A stretch of DNA of 64,000 nucleotides from Trichoderma breve (Eukaryota; Ascomycota; Sordariomycetes; Hypocreales; Hypocreaceae). Below the pieces are notes generated by a model. That model searched no databases. It was not told where the DNA came from and saw only the letters and a list, made by a program, of their open reading frames with translations. The stretch lies in NCBI RefSeq assembly GCF_028502605.1, contig NC_079235.1, positions 2,604,001 to 2,668,000 of the forward strand, read 5' to 3'. Made by a program: the position numbers and the translations under genes. Numbering within the stretch: the first letter of the stretch is position 1; every line of letters starts with the position of its first letter. Positions 1-11,658 of this stretch are shown piece after piece.

Positions 1-672
1 TGCGCACCTCCTCTCTCGCATCAATGTTTTTTTTCCCACTTCCCACTACACTTAGCACTTAGTACCACTTACTGTCCCGTCCGTCTCCCGCACTTAAACC
101 ACCCCACCCCTCCAGCGCTAAGAGAACCGGCCTGTCTGTTTTTCTTAGCCCTGCTCCTCTTCCCATCCACCCACCAAAAGCCAAACCCAACTGGCCCTTT
201 TAGCAGCCTCCATCTTATATCACTCGACCTCCCGCCCACACTTTGCATCTGCCCATCACCTCTCAACGCTGCTTGACGACTTTCATGACTTGCATCTGCT
301 CTGCGTTTCACGACCCTTCCCCCTCCAGCATCACCCTTTAACGCTGTCACGAATTACTGCCCACGCACGTTGCTTGTGATTTTTTTTTCTTCTTCTTTCT
401 CAACCCCGCTTCATCATTGCTCGGCTCCAACAAATAAAAAGCCACCCTTCGCTAACATCTCGTCCTCGGAAGACCATCAACAGTATCAGCACATCACGAC
501 TACTGTACTCGTTTTCATCACATTTCTTCTCAGTTTTCCTCTTCTTTCTTCTTTTCTTCTTTCTACGGGTCGTTGTTTTCTCTTTCGGTTCTTTGACGTC
601 GACCTTTGCATCCTCTCAACCTCACTCCGTCGCCTTTGACGGCCCCCCCTCACACAGTCACATCTTCTCAGA
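1..672 (+). promoter_or_regulatory. Upstream region and probable 5' leader of the bZIP gene
   Basis: No gene is seen here. The last 300 bases are strongly pyrimidine-rich (CT tracts around 370-400 and 530-570), which is usual for fungal promoters and leaders. A short upstream reading frame starts with ATG at 285 and stops with TAA at 339-341 (18 codons); it would matter only if transcription starts upstream of it, which cannot be read from sequence. The open frames on either strand have no recognisable protein content. Confidence 0.5.
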
Positions 673-2504
673 ATGGACAACTATTACTCTTCAGCATCCA
701 TGGCTATGGACGCGAGCCATGAGCAAAAGTTCTTCAAGGCAGAGGAGACCAACGGCCTAGATGACAGCCTTCTTGATCACAGCGGCATTGACTCAGGCTT
801 GGAACTTTCCCCTCCTATGGACAACAGGCGAGAGTCATTCGGCATCGGAGGACCTCTCTTCTCTCCCAAGACGGAAGATTGGCACTCTGTCGACATGCAG
901 TCGCTGCCTTCCAACAACCCCTTCTTCGAGCCGCATAGCACAAACCCCTACATGCGCTTCGACCAGCCCTCTGGCAACCCTTTCATCTCTTCGGGCAATC
1001 CCTGGGCCATGAACGGAGGCTCCGGAGCAGCCACGCCTTTCCAGCGCTTCAGTGGTATGGCGACGGATTTTGATGCCAACACTTCCATTTTCCAGCAGCC
1101 CATCCACGCTCCCACTCCTTTCCCCACCTCAGGCAACATGTTCGCCGGTCTGGCGGACAGCCAGGCCATGCAAGACGCCAAGAAGATGCGACCTAGCAGC
1201 CCCTCCATCCGATCGCACAATGATCTGCGACGCGGCGATGGCATTCGCAAGAAGAATGCTCGCTTTGAGATCCCCGCTGAGCGGAACTTGAGCAACATCG
1301 ACCAGTTGATTTCCCAGTCGACGGATGAGCAGGAGATTAAGGAACTCAAGCAACAGAAGCGACTGCTGCGAAACCGACAGGCAGCGTAAGTACACTATTC
1401 ACATCATCTTGGCACTGCGCATAGAAAGCTAACTGTTTCAATAGTCTCGACTCTCGGCAGCGCAAGAAGCAGCACACTGAGCGCTTGGAAGATGAGAAGA
1501 AGCAATTCACCGTCGTCATCACTGACATGGAAGAGGAGCTGGCTAGCCTCAAGACCAAGGTGGAGCAGCTCATGCTCGAGAAGCAGCAGTGCGTCGATTA
1601 CATCGAGACCCTCACCCTTGAGAAGGACGAGATGATCCGCACTCACACTATCGAGACTGGTGAGCTGAGGAAAAAGGTGGGTGTCCTGACCGACCATGTC
1701 CAGCGCCTGGAGAGCAGCATTCCCCCCAACGCTGCCGCCAACGGCTTCTCCGGTGCCTACGACGACATGGACGATGCCATGGATTTGGCCGGTGCTTGGG
1801 ATAATGGCTTCCTCAACGACTTTGATGAGGTCAAGCCGCCCATGACTGTTGCCCCTGTCAAGAAGGACACCAACCCCTTCACCTCCGGCTCTGAGAAGAG
1901 CTCCTCCCAGGGTGGCTTGTTGTTCATGCTTTTCCTTGTTGGCGCCTTTGTCATGTCTAGCCGCTCGATGCCCTCCATCCCCCGCGTGTCGGAGGATGTC
2001 CGAGTTGCATCGGCGACTCTTCTCGACAACGTCCTCAAGGACGCCGGCGTCGACCCCTCGACTGGCACGCACGCCATCGCTCCTCAGCCTTCCGGCGTCT
2101 CTTGGGGACAGCCCGTTAGCGCTAGTGTTATGGCCGGCATGGCTGCTGATGGCGTTGTTGCGCCGTCCATGCTTGTAGAGCTCGGTGATAGCCTCATCCA
2201 GCCCTCGCAACAGCAGACCAACGAGCAGATCTTCTCCCTCTCTGCCGCCCAGTACAACGGAGTCAGCGACCACGACTTCCTCCGCGATGCCGCCGGTAGA
2301 ATGCCCACCAAGGCTCGCAAGAACCTGGCTCAGTCTCTTGCTGAGATGCGGGACGCCGCCAAGCAGTCCGGTGCCGCCGAGGTGTACACTCGCACTCTCC
2401 TCTGGGATCAGATCCCCAACGATGTGGTCCGAAACTTTGCCAGAATGGTTGTAGAGTGCAACGGCGCTCAAAATTCGCAGCAATGCAACGAAGCGAGATC
2501 ATGA
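673..2504 (+). CDS. bZIP transcription factor with a hydrophobic, possibly membrane-anchoring segment
   Basis: Two exons (673-1385, 1445-2504; 59-nt intron with GTAAGT donor and ATAG acceptor) encode about 590 residues. The intron falls inside the DNA-binding region: joining the exons restores NRQAALDSRQRKKQH with the canonical bZIP N-x7-R spacing (N234, R242), followed by a heptad-like coiled coil at about 248-310. Residues 1-220 are Ser/Pro/Phe-rich and likely regulatory. After the zipper an acidic stretch leads to GGLLFMLFLVGAFVM at about 394-410, then about 180 residues with no domain I recognise. The layout (bZIP, then a single hydrophobic segment, then a C-terminal tail) recalls CREB3/ATF6-type ER-tethered factors, but this segment is short and anchoring is inference. 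The specific target pathway cannot be assigned. Confidence 0.9.
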
Positions 2505-4102
2505 AGGAATTAAAAAGACCCGGCGCGAAAGACAAAAAAAACACGAAATCTCACGATGACGAATCAAAAAATGGCTACAGTAATGCAACGATCAACCCTC
2601 TCCACCCTCTATTCTGTCTTGGTTCAATTTCATTTCTCCGACAAATTTATGCTACTTCTTCTTACTCTTCTCTTCGTACAGCCCTTTCCCACGATTGGAT
2701 AGGCTGGCCTTTATTTTGAGTCGCCTCGGGGCGACTCCCCACATGCACATTATTTGAGATTTTTTGCTCACGCATTCACCCCCCATCTTCTTGAATTTGA
2801 ACAAACCGCTTTCTCATGAAAACCATCTACTTTGGAGTCTCTTACGATTTCTTTGCGGATCTAGCGAGCGAGCAAGCGTTGATTTTTTTGGCGATTGATT
2901 TTGATTTGATTTTGATTTCCTTGTGCTATTTTTTCTTTTCCTTGTGTTATATTTGGATGGCTTTCAGCATTTCTTTTTCCACCCCCTTTGGCTTTTTTTC
3001 ACCTTTTCTTTTTGCTGGATCCTTTCGACAGCTGGTGGGTCGAAAGGCATAGGACACAAGCAGAAGCAGCAGCACAACAGGCATGCTACAGGCCCCAGTC
3101 CAGTACATGCTTGTACTTTTGAAAGGCATGGTCTTTTTTGGATATTGGGAATCTGTGTGCAGGATGGAATACCTGGCACCGAAAGAATGATATCTACGAG
3201 GCATGTCGATACAGAATGATGACAGATTGGAACCAAATTGACGATGATGAGATTGAGCACCTGGAACGGGCTCTTCTACCCGACACTCTCTTGAGAACCC
3301 ACCTCAGCGACGAAAAATACGATCCCTGGGTGGCTTTCCTTTGTACTTGGGCGGCATTTTGGACATAGCTTTTTTATTTGGAACGAGCCACACAGATGGC
3401 CTCTTGGGTTTTGACGACATATTTCATTTCAGATAGCTTTTTCTTCAATGTGAACATGGACATAGATCCAGCTTACATTCACAATGCCTTGATTCCCTTT
3501 TGCCGTGACCGTGACTGTATCCAAACTTGTGTGTGTGCCTGTGTTCACTACCTATCTATGACTGTGGTGTGCTGCAGCCCATGCATGCCCTTGTGCCTGG
3601 GCGAGGGCTAAAAGTCAATGACGCCCTTACCCGAAGCACAATGCATACCTCGACAGTCTGCTTGCTCTCTAGGGAAATCGACCTGCCCATCTTCAGCGGC
3701 ATGGACGGCCGTGTGCCTTGAAAGACGGCACATCTTACCACCTGCTACTACCACTCGAGGATAGTGTAGCCGGGACGAGGATGAATATCGTACACAGCGG
3801 GGTGGAGCCGTGAGACATACCTGGAAGCGACGTGATGCAAAGCTGGGCCGTGGACAGACAAGGCTCATCTTGGATTGAGGGGAGGCATTGGGTTGACATC
3901 ACACCGCCAGCGAGGCAGACGGTTGGTTCTGTCTTAGTCCGGGACTTGGCGTTGTATTGCTTGTGACCTAAGCCTCCTTGGGAGAGAGTCTGGATGGTAG
4001 ATGGAGGGAAGGGAAAAGGTGGTGGTCATGGACTTGGAGGTACCGTGTGGTCGTCTGGCGGCCGCAGTGCTACCATCTACTTCGTATCTACATACCACTA
4101 CC

Positions 4103-4185
4103 TACCTACAAGGTAATGAGTGTATAATACTAAGCTCGCACAAACGTCATGCGTAGTCAACGATATTCCGACTACCTTGTAGGTA
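4103..4185. repeat. 13-bp perfect inverted repeat
   Basis: The left arm TACCTACAAGGTA (4103-4115) is the exact reverse complement of the right arm TACCTTGTAGGTA (4173-4185), with 57 nt between. It lies in a cluster of TACCTAC/GTAGGTA words (4090-4300). It could be a stem-loop or a pair of protein-binding sites; it is not a terminator of any gene seen. Confidence 0.6.
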
Positions 4186-5139
4186 CTCTAGTGGCCGCGT
4201 GTGTGTGCCTCATTCCTTGTCACTGACACAACCAAATGCTTCCCAAGGGAGCGGATGAATGATGCCATCACGAGATTGAGTTTGTAGGTAACTGACTACT
4301 ACCTGCCTCGCCCTTGCCACCGACGGCTCTCGATAGGAAGAAGGTACGAGAGGGAGTCCAATAACTGCTACCCGACGCCAGAAAAAAGTTCAAATAGAAT
4401 AAATAAGATAAAATAAAATAAATACACCAAAATCATTACCCAAATAACAGGCCTGTGTGAGCTTTGCCTACCACGGAATAACATAAATCGAGCAAAATAA
4501 GAACGACAGGATTCCCAATAAACTCCAGCCCCCTCATTTTTTTCGCCCTCCCTGTTTCCAGTCCATCCCACCTCTCCCATTCGCCATAATTACAAGCAAC
4601 TAGTCTGCGAGGTGCATCCACGAATCGGCGAGCCATTCTCCATCTGCAAGAACTGATCATCTGCTCTGTTGCCAGCCAATTGCCTCCCAGAGCCGGCCAC
4701 TACCTCGGGTTTTTGGCGAAATGGATGAAACGCCCACGCCTCCAGCCAATTCGCACGCGCACACTTATTTCAGACGCATCCGCTCTAGCTCAGGCGAATG
4801 GCAGCTCTCATGTACGCTTCTGGAAGACAAAGCCATGGCTTTTGCTAGCCCCGGGTCTCTGTTTTGGCTCCTCCATTGACACGACGCCAACGGCCGCTGC
4901 TGATACACCCCTCGGGCCGATCCTGGTGGCCTTGAGACTAAAAGATCCATCGCCTTGAAAAATCGATAGGCATTGGGAGGACCGCTGCTGATGCGACCCA
5001 GGCGCCAGAATATCAAAGTACCTCTGCCGTGTACTCGCACTTCAACTGCGGAACGTTCCTACTATACCTTTGGTGGCAAGCAAGCGGACGGTCATATCTC
5101 GTGTACATGACAGAGGCACATCCACCGACCTGCCTGGGT

Positions 5140-6035
5140 GCATATACGCATACCCGCATACACACTTACATGCTCGTACCGCACATACAAACAACCATAC
5201 ATGCATCTTGCATGCTCGTACAGAACTCTACCCGCCAAGAGCCAATGCTAACAAAGCTGCCCTTGTCCCTTACAGCTGCACCGGTCGTGACACCTCCATT
5301 GAGAACCTCCCTTACCCGGGACTAGCAGAGTGTCTGCCAGCAACGTCGATTGTGAGCACGCCGACTTGATTGTGATAAATGACTCACGAATTGATACCCA
5401 AAGCCCGATGGCCATTGGTAAGCAAATGGCCAACGACAGCAAGGAGAGAGAGAAAAAAAACTACAACAAGGCAGGGTTCGGCAGCACTTCTTGCACCAGC
5501 CCACTCGTACTAGGTCTCGATATCTGGCCGCCTCCACAGCAAGAGTCTGCTCGTCTCGTCTTCCATCCAATCTCATGGCGACAGCTGAACAACACATACA
5601 TACGTGCCCGCCTACATACACATACATCATGTACGTGCGCACGCACATGCATCCGGACCACCTACTCGTACCGACATGCGCAATCAGGCATCAAAAACGA
5701 TCCCCCAGCTAGGGCAAAGCTGGTAAAACAGCCGCCCGCACAGAGGCATCGCCAGACCCGCGCTCCCATTTGCTCCAAATCTCCGGGTTACAGCTGCAGC
5801 TGCCTCTGTGGTCCTTTCTTTTCCCTTTCCATGTTAGCGAGTCTCTGGGAATGAGCACAGCAGCTGGTTTGTTTGGCTGTTGCTCCTTCAGTGGCCGCAT
5901 ACAGCACACGCTACACACATGGACGGAACAGAATGCTGTGGCCTCACAGCCATACATCTTCAGACTCTCGCAGTTCACATACACAACCATACATGCTACA
6001 TACAGACAAAACATACATGCCGCAATCGCCTGCTA
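5140..6035. repeat. Dispersed CATACA/TACATG microsatellite-like clusters
   Basis: Three irregular clusters of CATACA, ACATAC and TACATGC words occur at about 5150-5220, 5595-5650 and 5945-6035. The sequence ACAACCATACATGC is repeated exactly at 5191-5204 and 5983-5996. They are alternating purine-pyrimidine tracts with no open-frame constraint. Confidence 0.5.
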
Positions 6036-6347
6036 TGTACATGAGCCGTCCACAACGCCTAGACTACAGTATGCCGCGTCCATGCCTCCGAGTGGTACAA
6101 CAGCAGCACCCCGCAAATGTGAACCGCAGGACGCAGGATGGGTCACAATGGAGCGTTCTTACTTGCTGTTTAAAGCCACACGAGGGACACGCAATGCGGC
6201 AGTGGGAAGAAAAAGACCCCATCCCCGTGGATATCCAATAACGGCCGCTGAATAAGAGAGGAAATACGCTGAGAGAGAAAGGGCCTAGAGCCGGGAGGCA
6301 CTACTGAGCCCTCATCGAGTCAAGGAGATCTGCCTACCTGTGACCCC

Positions 6348-8484
6348 CTATTTTTTCTTGCGGTTTTCCGGGTTATACTTTTCCTTCCATATCCTGCAAA
6401 CACGTTAGCTATCAACGCCTCCCAAAGCCCTCGTCTTCTCATTGGGGCTGGACAGTGTAGCACATCACAATCCTCTGGAGCTCCTGGCCACTATCATGAG
6501 ACCGCAAACCGTCGCAGCCATGCATAGCCTCCTCCAGGAGGAAGAGTGTGATCAAGTTGCACGGATGGGTCGCAAGCGAGGTCCGGCCACTCGGGAGTGA
6601 TGCATCACAGCACACACAAGGATGCCCACAGCTGACACGACGAGCAAGTATGGATGCGTTTTGGTGACTTACCACGTATTTCCTAGTGTCTTGTTGCCAC
6701 CCTTCTCAGCCCGTCGATAATACTGGGCTGCAGCAAACTGTACTCCCAAATAAGGGGTCAAACATCAGCCTCACGTAACGGATCGGAGTCTGCGGGGAGG
6801 GGAAAAGCGGCCACTCTGCCCGTGCCATTTTCGATTGGACATGCGCAACTTTGCGCCTTCGCGTGCCCGCTCATTCCTCATCGACGCCCAACTCTGGGGT
6901 CTGGTGAGACGTTGGGCATCAACCTCGCCTTTGTCAGCCAGACTGGCCACGAGTGGCAAGCCACAGCTTGTGGTGCCTTGGTTGATGAGGCTTGGCTCTC
7001 TTTCGTGCCATGAGACGGATTGCAAGAGCAAGTTATGTCATCGATGTTTTGACTAATCGTCGACGTACCTTGTCCTTTTTACAGCCGTAGCCTTCTAGGT
7101 AGCACCAGGCAACCTCGTTCATGGCGTCTTTGTTCACTCGTCAGCATCCGGAGCTTTTTCAGATACAGGGCTGCATCTGCAACTCACCAGTATCGCCCAA
7201 GTTTGCCGCTGTCTCATAGTACTGTTCAGTTTTGGAGCAGTGGTCAGTATCTAATCAGCAAAGCCCAGAAGCCGACCAGTCGTCAACCCCTGATATCGAA
7301 AAGGCAATATGCATACCTGCTTTGCAGCGACTGGGTCCTTGTCGATGCCCCAGCCGTGGCGGAAACAGTTGGCCAATTCGAAGATGGCCAGGACTAGCTC
7401 TCCCTTTGCAGCTCCTCCCTTCTTGAGACCGGCCTGGATGGCCAATTGCTCGACCGACGCAGCGTTAGAGGCCGCTGCCGTTAGATAGTGGACCGCTCGC
7501 GCAGTATCTGGCGTGCAACCCCAGCCGTGCCTATGGGAAGAAAGCAAGGCTGTGTTAGTCCGGATGCTCTCTCTTCTTAATCGCCTGCTAATCATATGAT
7601 GGCCATGTCACGTAAAATCAAATGATGTGATGTGATATGTGAGGGCGCGCTCAAGGGGAAATCGAGACAATCAATGAGGGGGAGCTGGAGCTCTCTCTCC
7701 GTCTCTCAGGATTCACCGGCAGCAGCGCATCGCCACCGCAGAATGGAAATGAAATGGCTAATTGGGATCCAGGCCATGGTAGCACTCACCTGAGTGCCAG
7801 TCCATAGAGAACCTGGCTGAGGGGATTGTTGGCGCCGCTCTCGTCTGCAAGGCGCCCGAACATCTTGGTCGCTTCCGCATAATTCCCCTCCTCATGCAGT
7901 CGAATCGCCTCTTGGATGTCGGCATCGATTTCCTTGGACGAAACAGGCCCCGAGTTGGCCGAGGGGCTTCGGCTGCGAGAGGCAGATGCGTCTAGACTCA
8001 TCTGGGCCATGCCGTCTGAGGCATCTCTCGACGACGGGCGACTCCTGGCGAGGTCGTTCTGCCCGGCTAGCATGGTTGCCCGCTTCTCCCACTGCAGCTC
8101 TGCGGCGTCTTTATCCTGCACGTCGGCTGCTGGGACCACAATCTCCGGTAGGTTCTGCGGCACATGGTCAGAGGTCTCGGGCGGCCGACTTAGATGCAGC
8201 CTGTGCGACAGGCGTCTTGCCGCGCTCTCCTTCTTGTTGGACGCCGACGAGGAGGCAGAGGCGCTCCGCGACTGGTCTGAGTGGAAGAAGTCGAAGCTCC
8301 GTCTCGACTTTCGGTGCTCGCCGCTAGTCGACGTGGGCGACAGCAAGCCGTCGTTGTTGTGGCCTCCCTCGTCCGACGCCATAATCACCTGCTGCGAAAC
8401 AGTATCGGAGCGAACAAAAGTGATGTCTGGGCCCTGATCATGCTCTATAGCCTCCTTCTTCCGTAGCGCATCCCGGAGCCCCAT
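6348..8484 (-). CDS. Sel1-repeat (TPR-like) protein, Nif1/Dsf2-type
   Basis: Six exons on the minus strand (8484-7790, 7530-7317, 7221-7188, 7127-7069, 6737-6673, 6393-6348), all in phase, give about 370 residues. The N-terminal half is low-complexity and Ser-rich, and includes a conserved-looking DITFVRSDTVSQQVI block near residues 19-33. The C-terminal half carries Sel1-type helical repeats, seen as successive motifs with small residues and G-W/Y-G: YGLALRHGWG, ANCFRHGWGIDKDP, AWCYLEGYGCKKD, FAAAQYYRRAEKGG. It ends IWKEKYNPENRKKK, a tail I associate with fungal proteins annotated as Nif1 (S. pombe mitosis inhibitor) or Dsf2. Sel1 proteins act as scaffolds; the exact role is not shown. Chitin-synthase activator Chs4/Skt5 shares the repeats but normally ends in a CaaX box, which is absent here. 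Confidence 0.85.
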
Positions 8485-10059
8485 GATTGCAAGAGTGCTT
8501 TAGTAGTTTTTGGTGTTCTGTAAGTGAAGAGCTGAATGTCTGTCCTCTGGTGATTGTCCTTCTAGTCCAGCACAAGGAAAAAGCAGCACAGCAAAGGCCC
8601 TTCTATATCTCGCAATGATAACGCCGTAGTGATGCTGATCATGAAATGTCCAAGCCCCCCCGATCTGTCACCCAAAAATAGAATATGCTGCTGCTCTACG
8701 TCGAATGATGGCGAGGTCCGCAGGCGCAGGTTCAGGGTTCAGTGAGGCAGTCAGCCAGTGGCTGAGGCAGAGAAGCCAGGCTGATGTTGGTTAGTCAGTT
8801 GTCAGTATCAGTTCCTCTTTGTAGCACTGACTGACACGATCGAATGCTTTTGTGCAGTGCAAACAAAAGGCCCGCCTCGGGTTTCTTTCTCAAAGAAGAG
8901 CAATTGGGAAAAAGGAGGCCGAATTTGCTTGATGTCGCAAACCAACAGTGACAATGGGATTTCCCCGTGCTTGATTTTCCCGCGCGGCAAAAGGATTCGG
9001 CGCTTCTGATGATGGGTTACAATACAAAAGAGCACAGCACAGTTCAATTGGGGAGAAGAGAGAAAATGGCCAGGCGCCGTCCCTTTTGAAACTGGTCTAG
9101 GAACCGCCAAAGAAAATAGAATTACCCCCCAATCTGGCATTATGGAGTCAATCTTTCTTAGGATTAGAAGTCTCCAGTCGCCCTTGGCAAATAAACTCCA
9201 TCGTATTCTAATAGCACCGAACCAGGGGGGGGGGGGGGGGGGGGGGGGGGAAGGAAGCCAACTAAAAAAGGTTCAAGGTTAATATTGGTGCCCGTGTTTT
9301 TTTCATATTCGATCCATGAACCTAGACAAGGGCCTCCCAAACTATCTTGATGGATTTGATGTCTTGATCATTTTAGGGGAGACGCTCGGGGCTCTATCCG
9401 GCCGCTGTGGGCGCCGATCACCGAATCTCTCTAGCAGGCCGCCTTCGCTAAAGCGCGGTAAGCCAACGGTGGTCGGTTAGGGGAGGAAATAAGAAATAAG
9501 CACCAGCCCAGCGGCCGGGCCCTCATTTTAGGAGTTAATGTTCGAGAGAACAAAGGGACAGGGGGGAGGTTTTACAGATGTTGAACAGTTAATACATCAG
9601 TTGATTGAAATTATTTAATTCTTCTTTTATTTCTTTCTGTCCTTATTATTATTTGTTACCAACATGTTGCTGTTTTCCTAACAAAGAGACTTCTTTCTCT
9701 CTTCCTCTCTTCATCTATTCTGTCTCGTTCTTCCGCACTGCAAATCATCTTTCTTTTTTCTTTTTTCCTCTTTGCACCCTAGGCAAATGATTGATATCAA
9801 AAGTGCTGCGTAGCAGGGTATCTTGGTATAAAATCCATCCCTTGGTAGTAGAAATAAAACAAGAAAAAAGAGAAACCTCATCAATGCCATGGTTGCCTCG
9901 TCGGTACTATAGAAGAAAACAGAAGACGGAGCCTATCGCATGCTAAATAAATCAAGAAAGGGCACATTGTCTCAAATCTCCAAAAGAATAGGATCATGAG
10001 ACTGCGCGTTGGATCGAATTCGGTTCGACCAGTCTACGGGCGGTGGCTGCTTGACTCGG
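8485..10059. other. 1.6-kb intergenic region (5' of the Sel1 gene, 3' of the CCCH gene)
   Basis: The right part carries the 3' UTR of the CCCH gene and the left part the promoter and leader of the Sel1 gene. I see no supported gene. The striking element is a pure G26 run at 9225-9250. A pyrimidine-rich tract lies at about 9605-9780. Confidence 0.5.
9225..9250 (+). repeat. Poly-G homopolymer, 26 bases
   Basis: An uninterrupted run of 26 G residues flanked by ACCA and AAGGAAG. Runs this long are unusual in fungal DNA, can form G-quadruplexes and are unstable in replication and sequencing, so the exact length is uncertain. Confidence 0.9.
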
Positions 10060-11658
10060 CTAAAGGGGGAGGTAGTCCTTTGGGTTCTCAAAGTCAGAGT
10101 CATCATCGTCGCCCTCGAGAAACTCGGCCACTTCGTCCGAGTCGACGTCGTCTGAATCAACCGATTCATCTTCGCTCGAGACGTCCTCTGCCTCGTCGCG
10201 CTGCTTGGCCTGGTTGCGGAGGACGCTTGCCCTCTCACGATGGAGCAGCTTACATCCCCTGGTTTTACAGATACCGGTGTTGCTGAAGTCTGGGCATTCA
10301 AAGACGTGGCGATCGGTGCAATCTGCACCCTTGTCACAGTAACCGCAGAATCCAAATGCCGCACACACGGGGGCACTTGGGGAGGCATTGGAGTGAGTAA
10401 AGGGACAGTCAGGCCGGGAGCATTGCCCCTTGGCATAGTGCAAGCAGTTCGGGACACGTTCTGGAGTAAGCTCATGGGAGAGGTCGCATGCCTCGCCATT
10501 GGGACACTTGCCGTCTTTCAAGAAATCTTTGCAGAGGGCCACCTTGTCAGGGTCGTGAATGTATCGGCAGCTTGGGCCTTTCGGACAAGAACCTAAGAGA
10601 AAAGGCAAGTTAGTGGTTAGCGTCCCTCCCATCTATGTCGCTGCCTCGTAGAGCTTTAGGATGTTTCGTCGTCGTAGGTGTAAGAAAAAAAGTAACATTT
10701 ACCGGTCGTGGAAAAGATTTTGCACCGTTGATCGAGTTTTTTGACCGCACCGGATCGACTGCATATGTTAGCGCCACAATCATCCCTGGGAGTTGAACAT
10801 ACCGATGGTCTCTAACTATCCTCTGTGCGACAAGGTTTCCAGTCTTGGTACGATGGAACTTGACACCAGCAATGACTGTCAATTTTGGCGTCATGGCAGG
10901 GGAGGCGGGATCGTCTGAAAGTCTCTCGTGAGTAATAGTGAGAAGAAGATGACGGATAGTGACGCATGACTCACCAGGAGCTTTTACAAGCTTCTTTCCT
11001 CCGTCTAGAACGCGGAAGCGAATGCCGTTGACCGATATTTCATTCAATCCTGTCGAGTTAGCGCTCATGCTCGTACCCGCAACCCCAACAACTCCCGCTT
11101 GATGGCGAAGGTAGTCGCCAAATCGTTTCTTTTCTCGAAGGCGTCGCTCTTTGAGATTTCGCTGTCGCGTCTCTTCGATAGCTTTAGCCCGATTCTGGCT
11201 GTCCTTTTCGTATATACTAGCGTTTATGAGTTGGCGGTGGCGGTCGTTTTTGGATACCCAGCCCGAGGTTGTGGGAGCGGGACTGGGCGCGGCCGAGCTG
11301 GAAGCTGATCCAGAGGCAGATCCTGAAGCATTAAGATGCAGAGTCCTGTGGCGGTGGGTGGCGGCTGGCCGGCTGCTATACCCTCTGCTGGGATATGGTG
11401 CGCCTGCTTGGCGATAGACATTTCCTTTGGCAGCGTCAGTTTCGTCATCGTCTGAACGTGTTGACACTATACGAACCTCGATGGCGATGTGGGTGATGCG
11501 ATGGTGGCACAGACTGGTAGCCGGCTTGCTGGTTCTTGTGTCGGTTGATCTGGCCTAGAATAAGGTAGTGAGCACTATGAAGTCATCGCGGGACAGCTGA
11601 TGGTCTTACCAGCGAGCTGGCCGATGCGCGCCAGAAGCTCCTTGTCCTCTTCTGACAT
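10060..11658 (-). CDS. Five-finger CCCH zinc-finger protein, ZC3H3/Red5 type
   Basis: Six exons (11658-11610, 11554-11477, 11424-10975, 10914-10803, 10758-10703, 10592-10060) give about 425 residues. The start MSEEDKELLARIGQLAG lies in the small first exon. Five CCCH fingers run in tandem in the C-terminal half: C242-C251-C257-H261, C269-C278-C284-H288, C298-C306-C311-H315, C325-C334-C340-H344 and C348-C357-C362-H366, then a very acidic tail. Five adjacent fingers is the arrangement of metazoan ZC3H3 and S. pombe Red5, nuclear proteins in mRNA polyadenylation/export and RNA elimination; the assignment is by architecture. Intron 2 (52 nt) uses the weak donor GTTCGT but has a good ACTGAC branch site, and finger 1 is built across the last intron. 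The promoter is shared with the THO7-like gene. Confidence 0.88.

Larger units (their letters stand above)
2505..6347. other. 3.8-kb intergenic region between two convergent genes
   Basis: Both flanking genes end here, so the region should hold only two 3' UTRs, yet it is far longer than other convergent gaps in this window (about 120-420 bases). The open frames (longest 174 codons, 5330-5854) have no domain, no convincing start context and unnatural composition. Visible structure: a pyrimidine-rich part (2600-3000), a 13-bp perfect inverted repeat (4103-4115 and 4173-4185), and three CATACA-rich clusters near 5150-5220, 5595-5650 and 5945-6035 that share a 14-nt direct repeat (5191-5204, 5983-5996). 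It could hold a non-coding transcript; I cannot show one. Confidence 0.5.

Noticed and set aside
1404..2483. 359-codon minus-strand open frame opposite the bZIP second exon
   Set aside because: It mirrors the codon bias of the real plus-strand gene, has no domain, and the plus strand encodes an unmistakable bZIP with proper splicing.
5330..5854. 174-codon frame in the long left intergenic region
   Set aside because: Composition follows the CATACA repeats; no domain and no codon preference like neighbouring genes.
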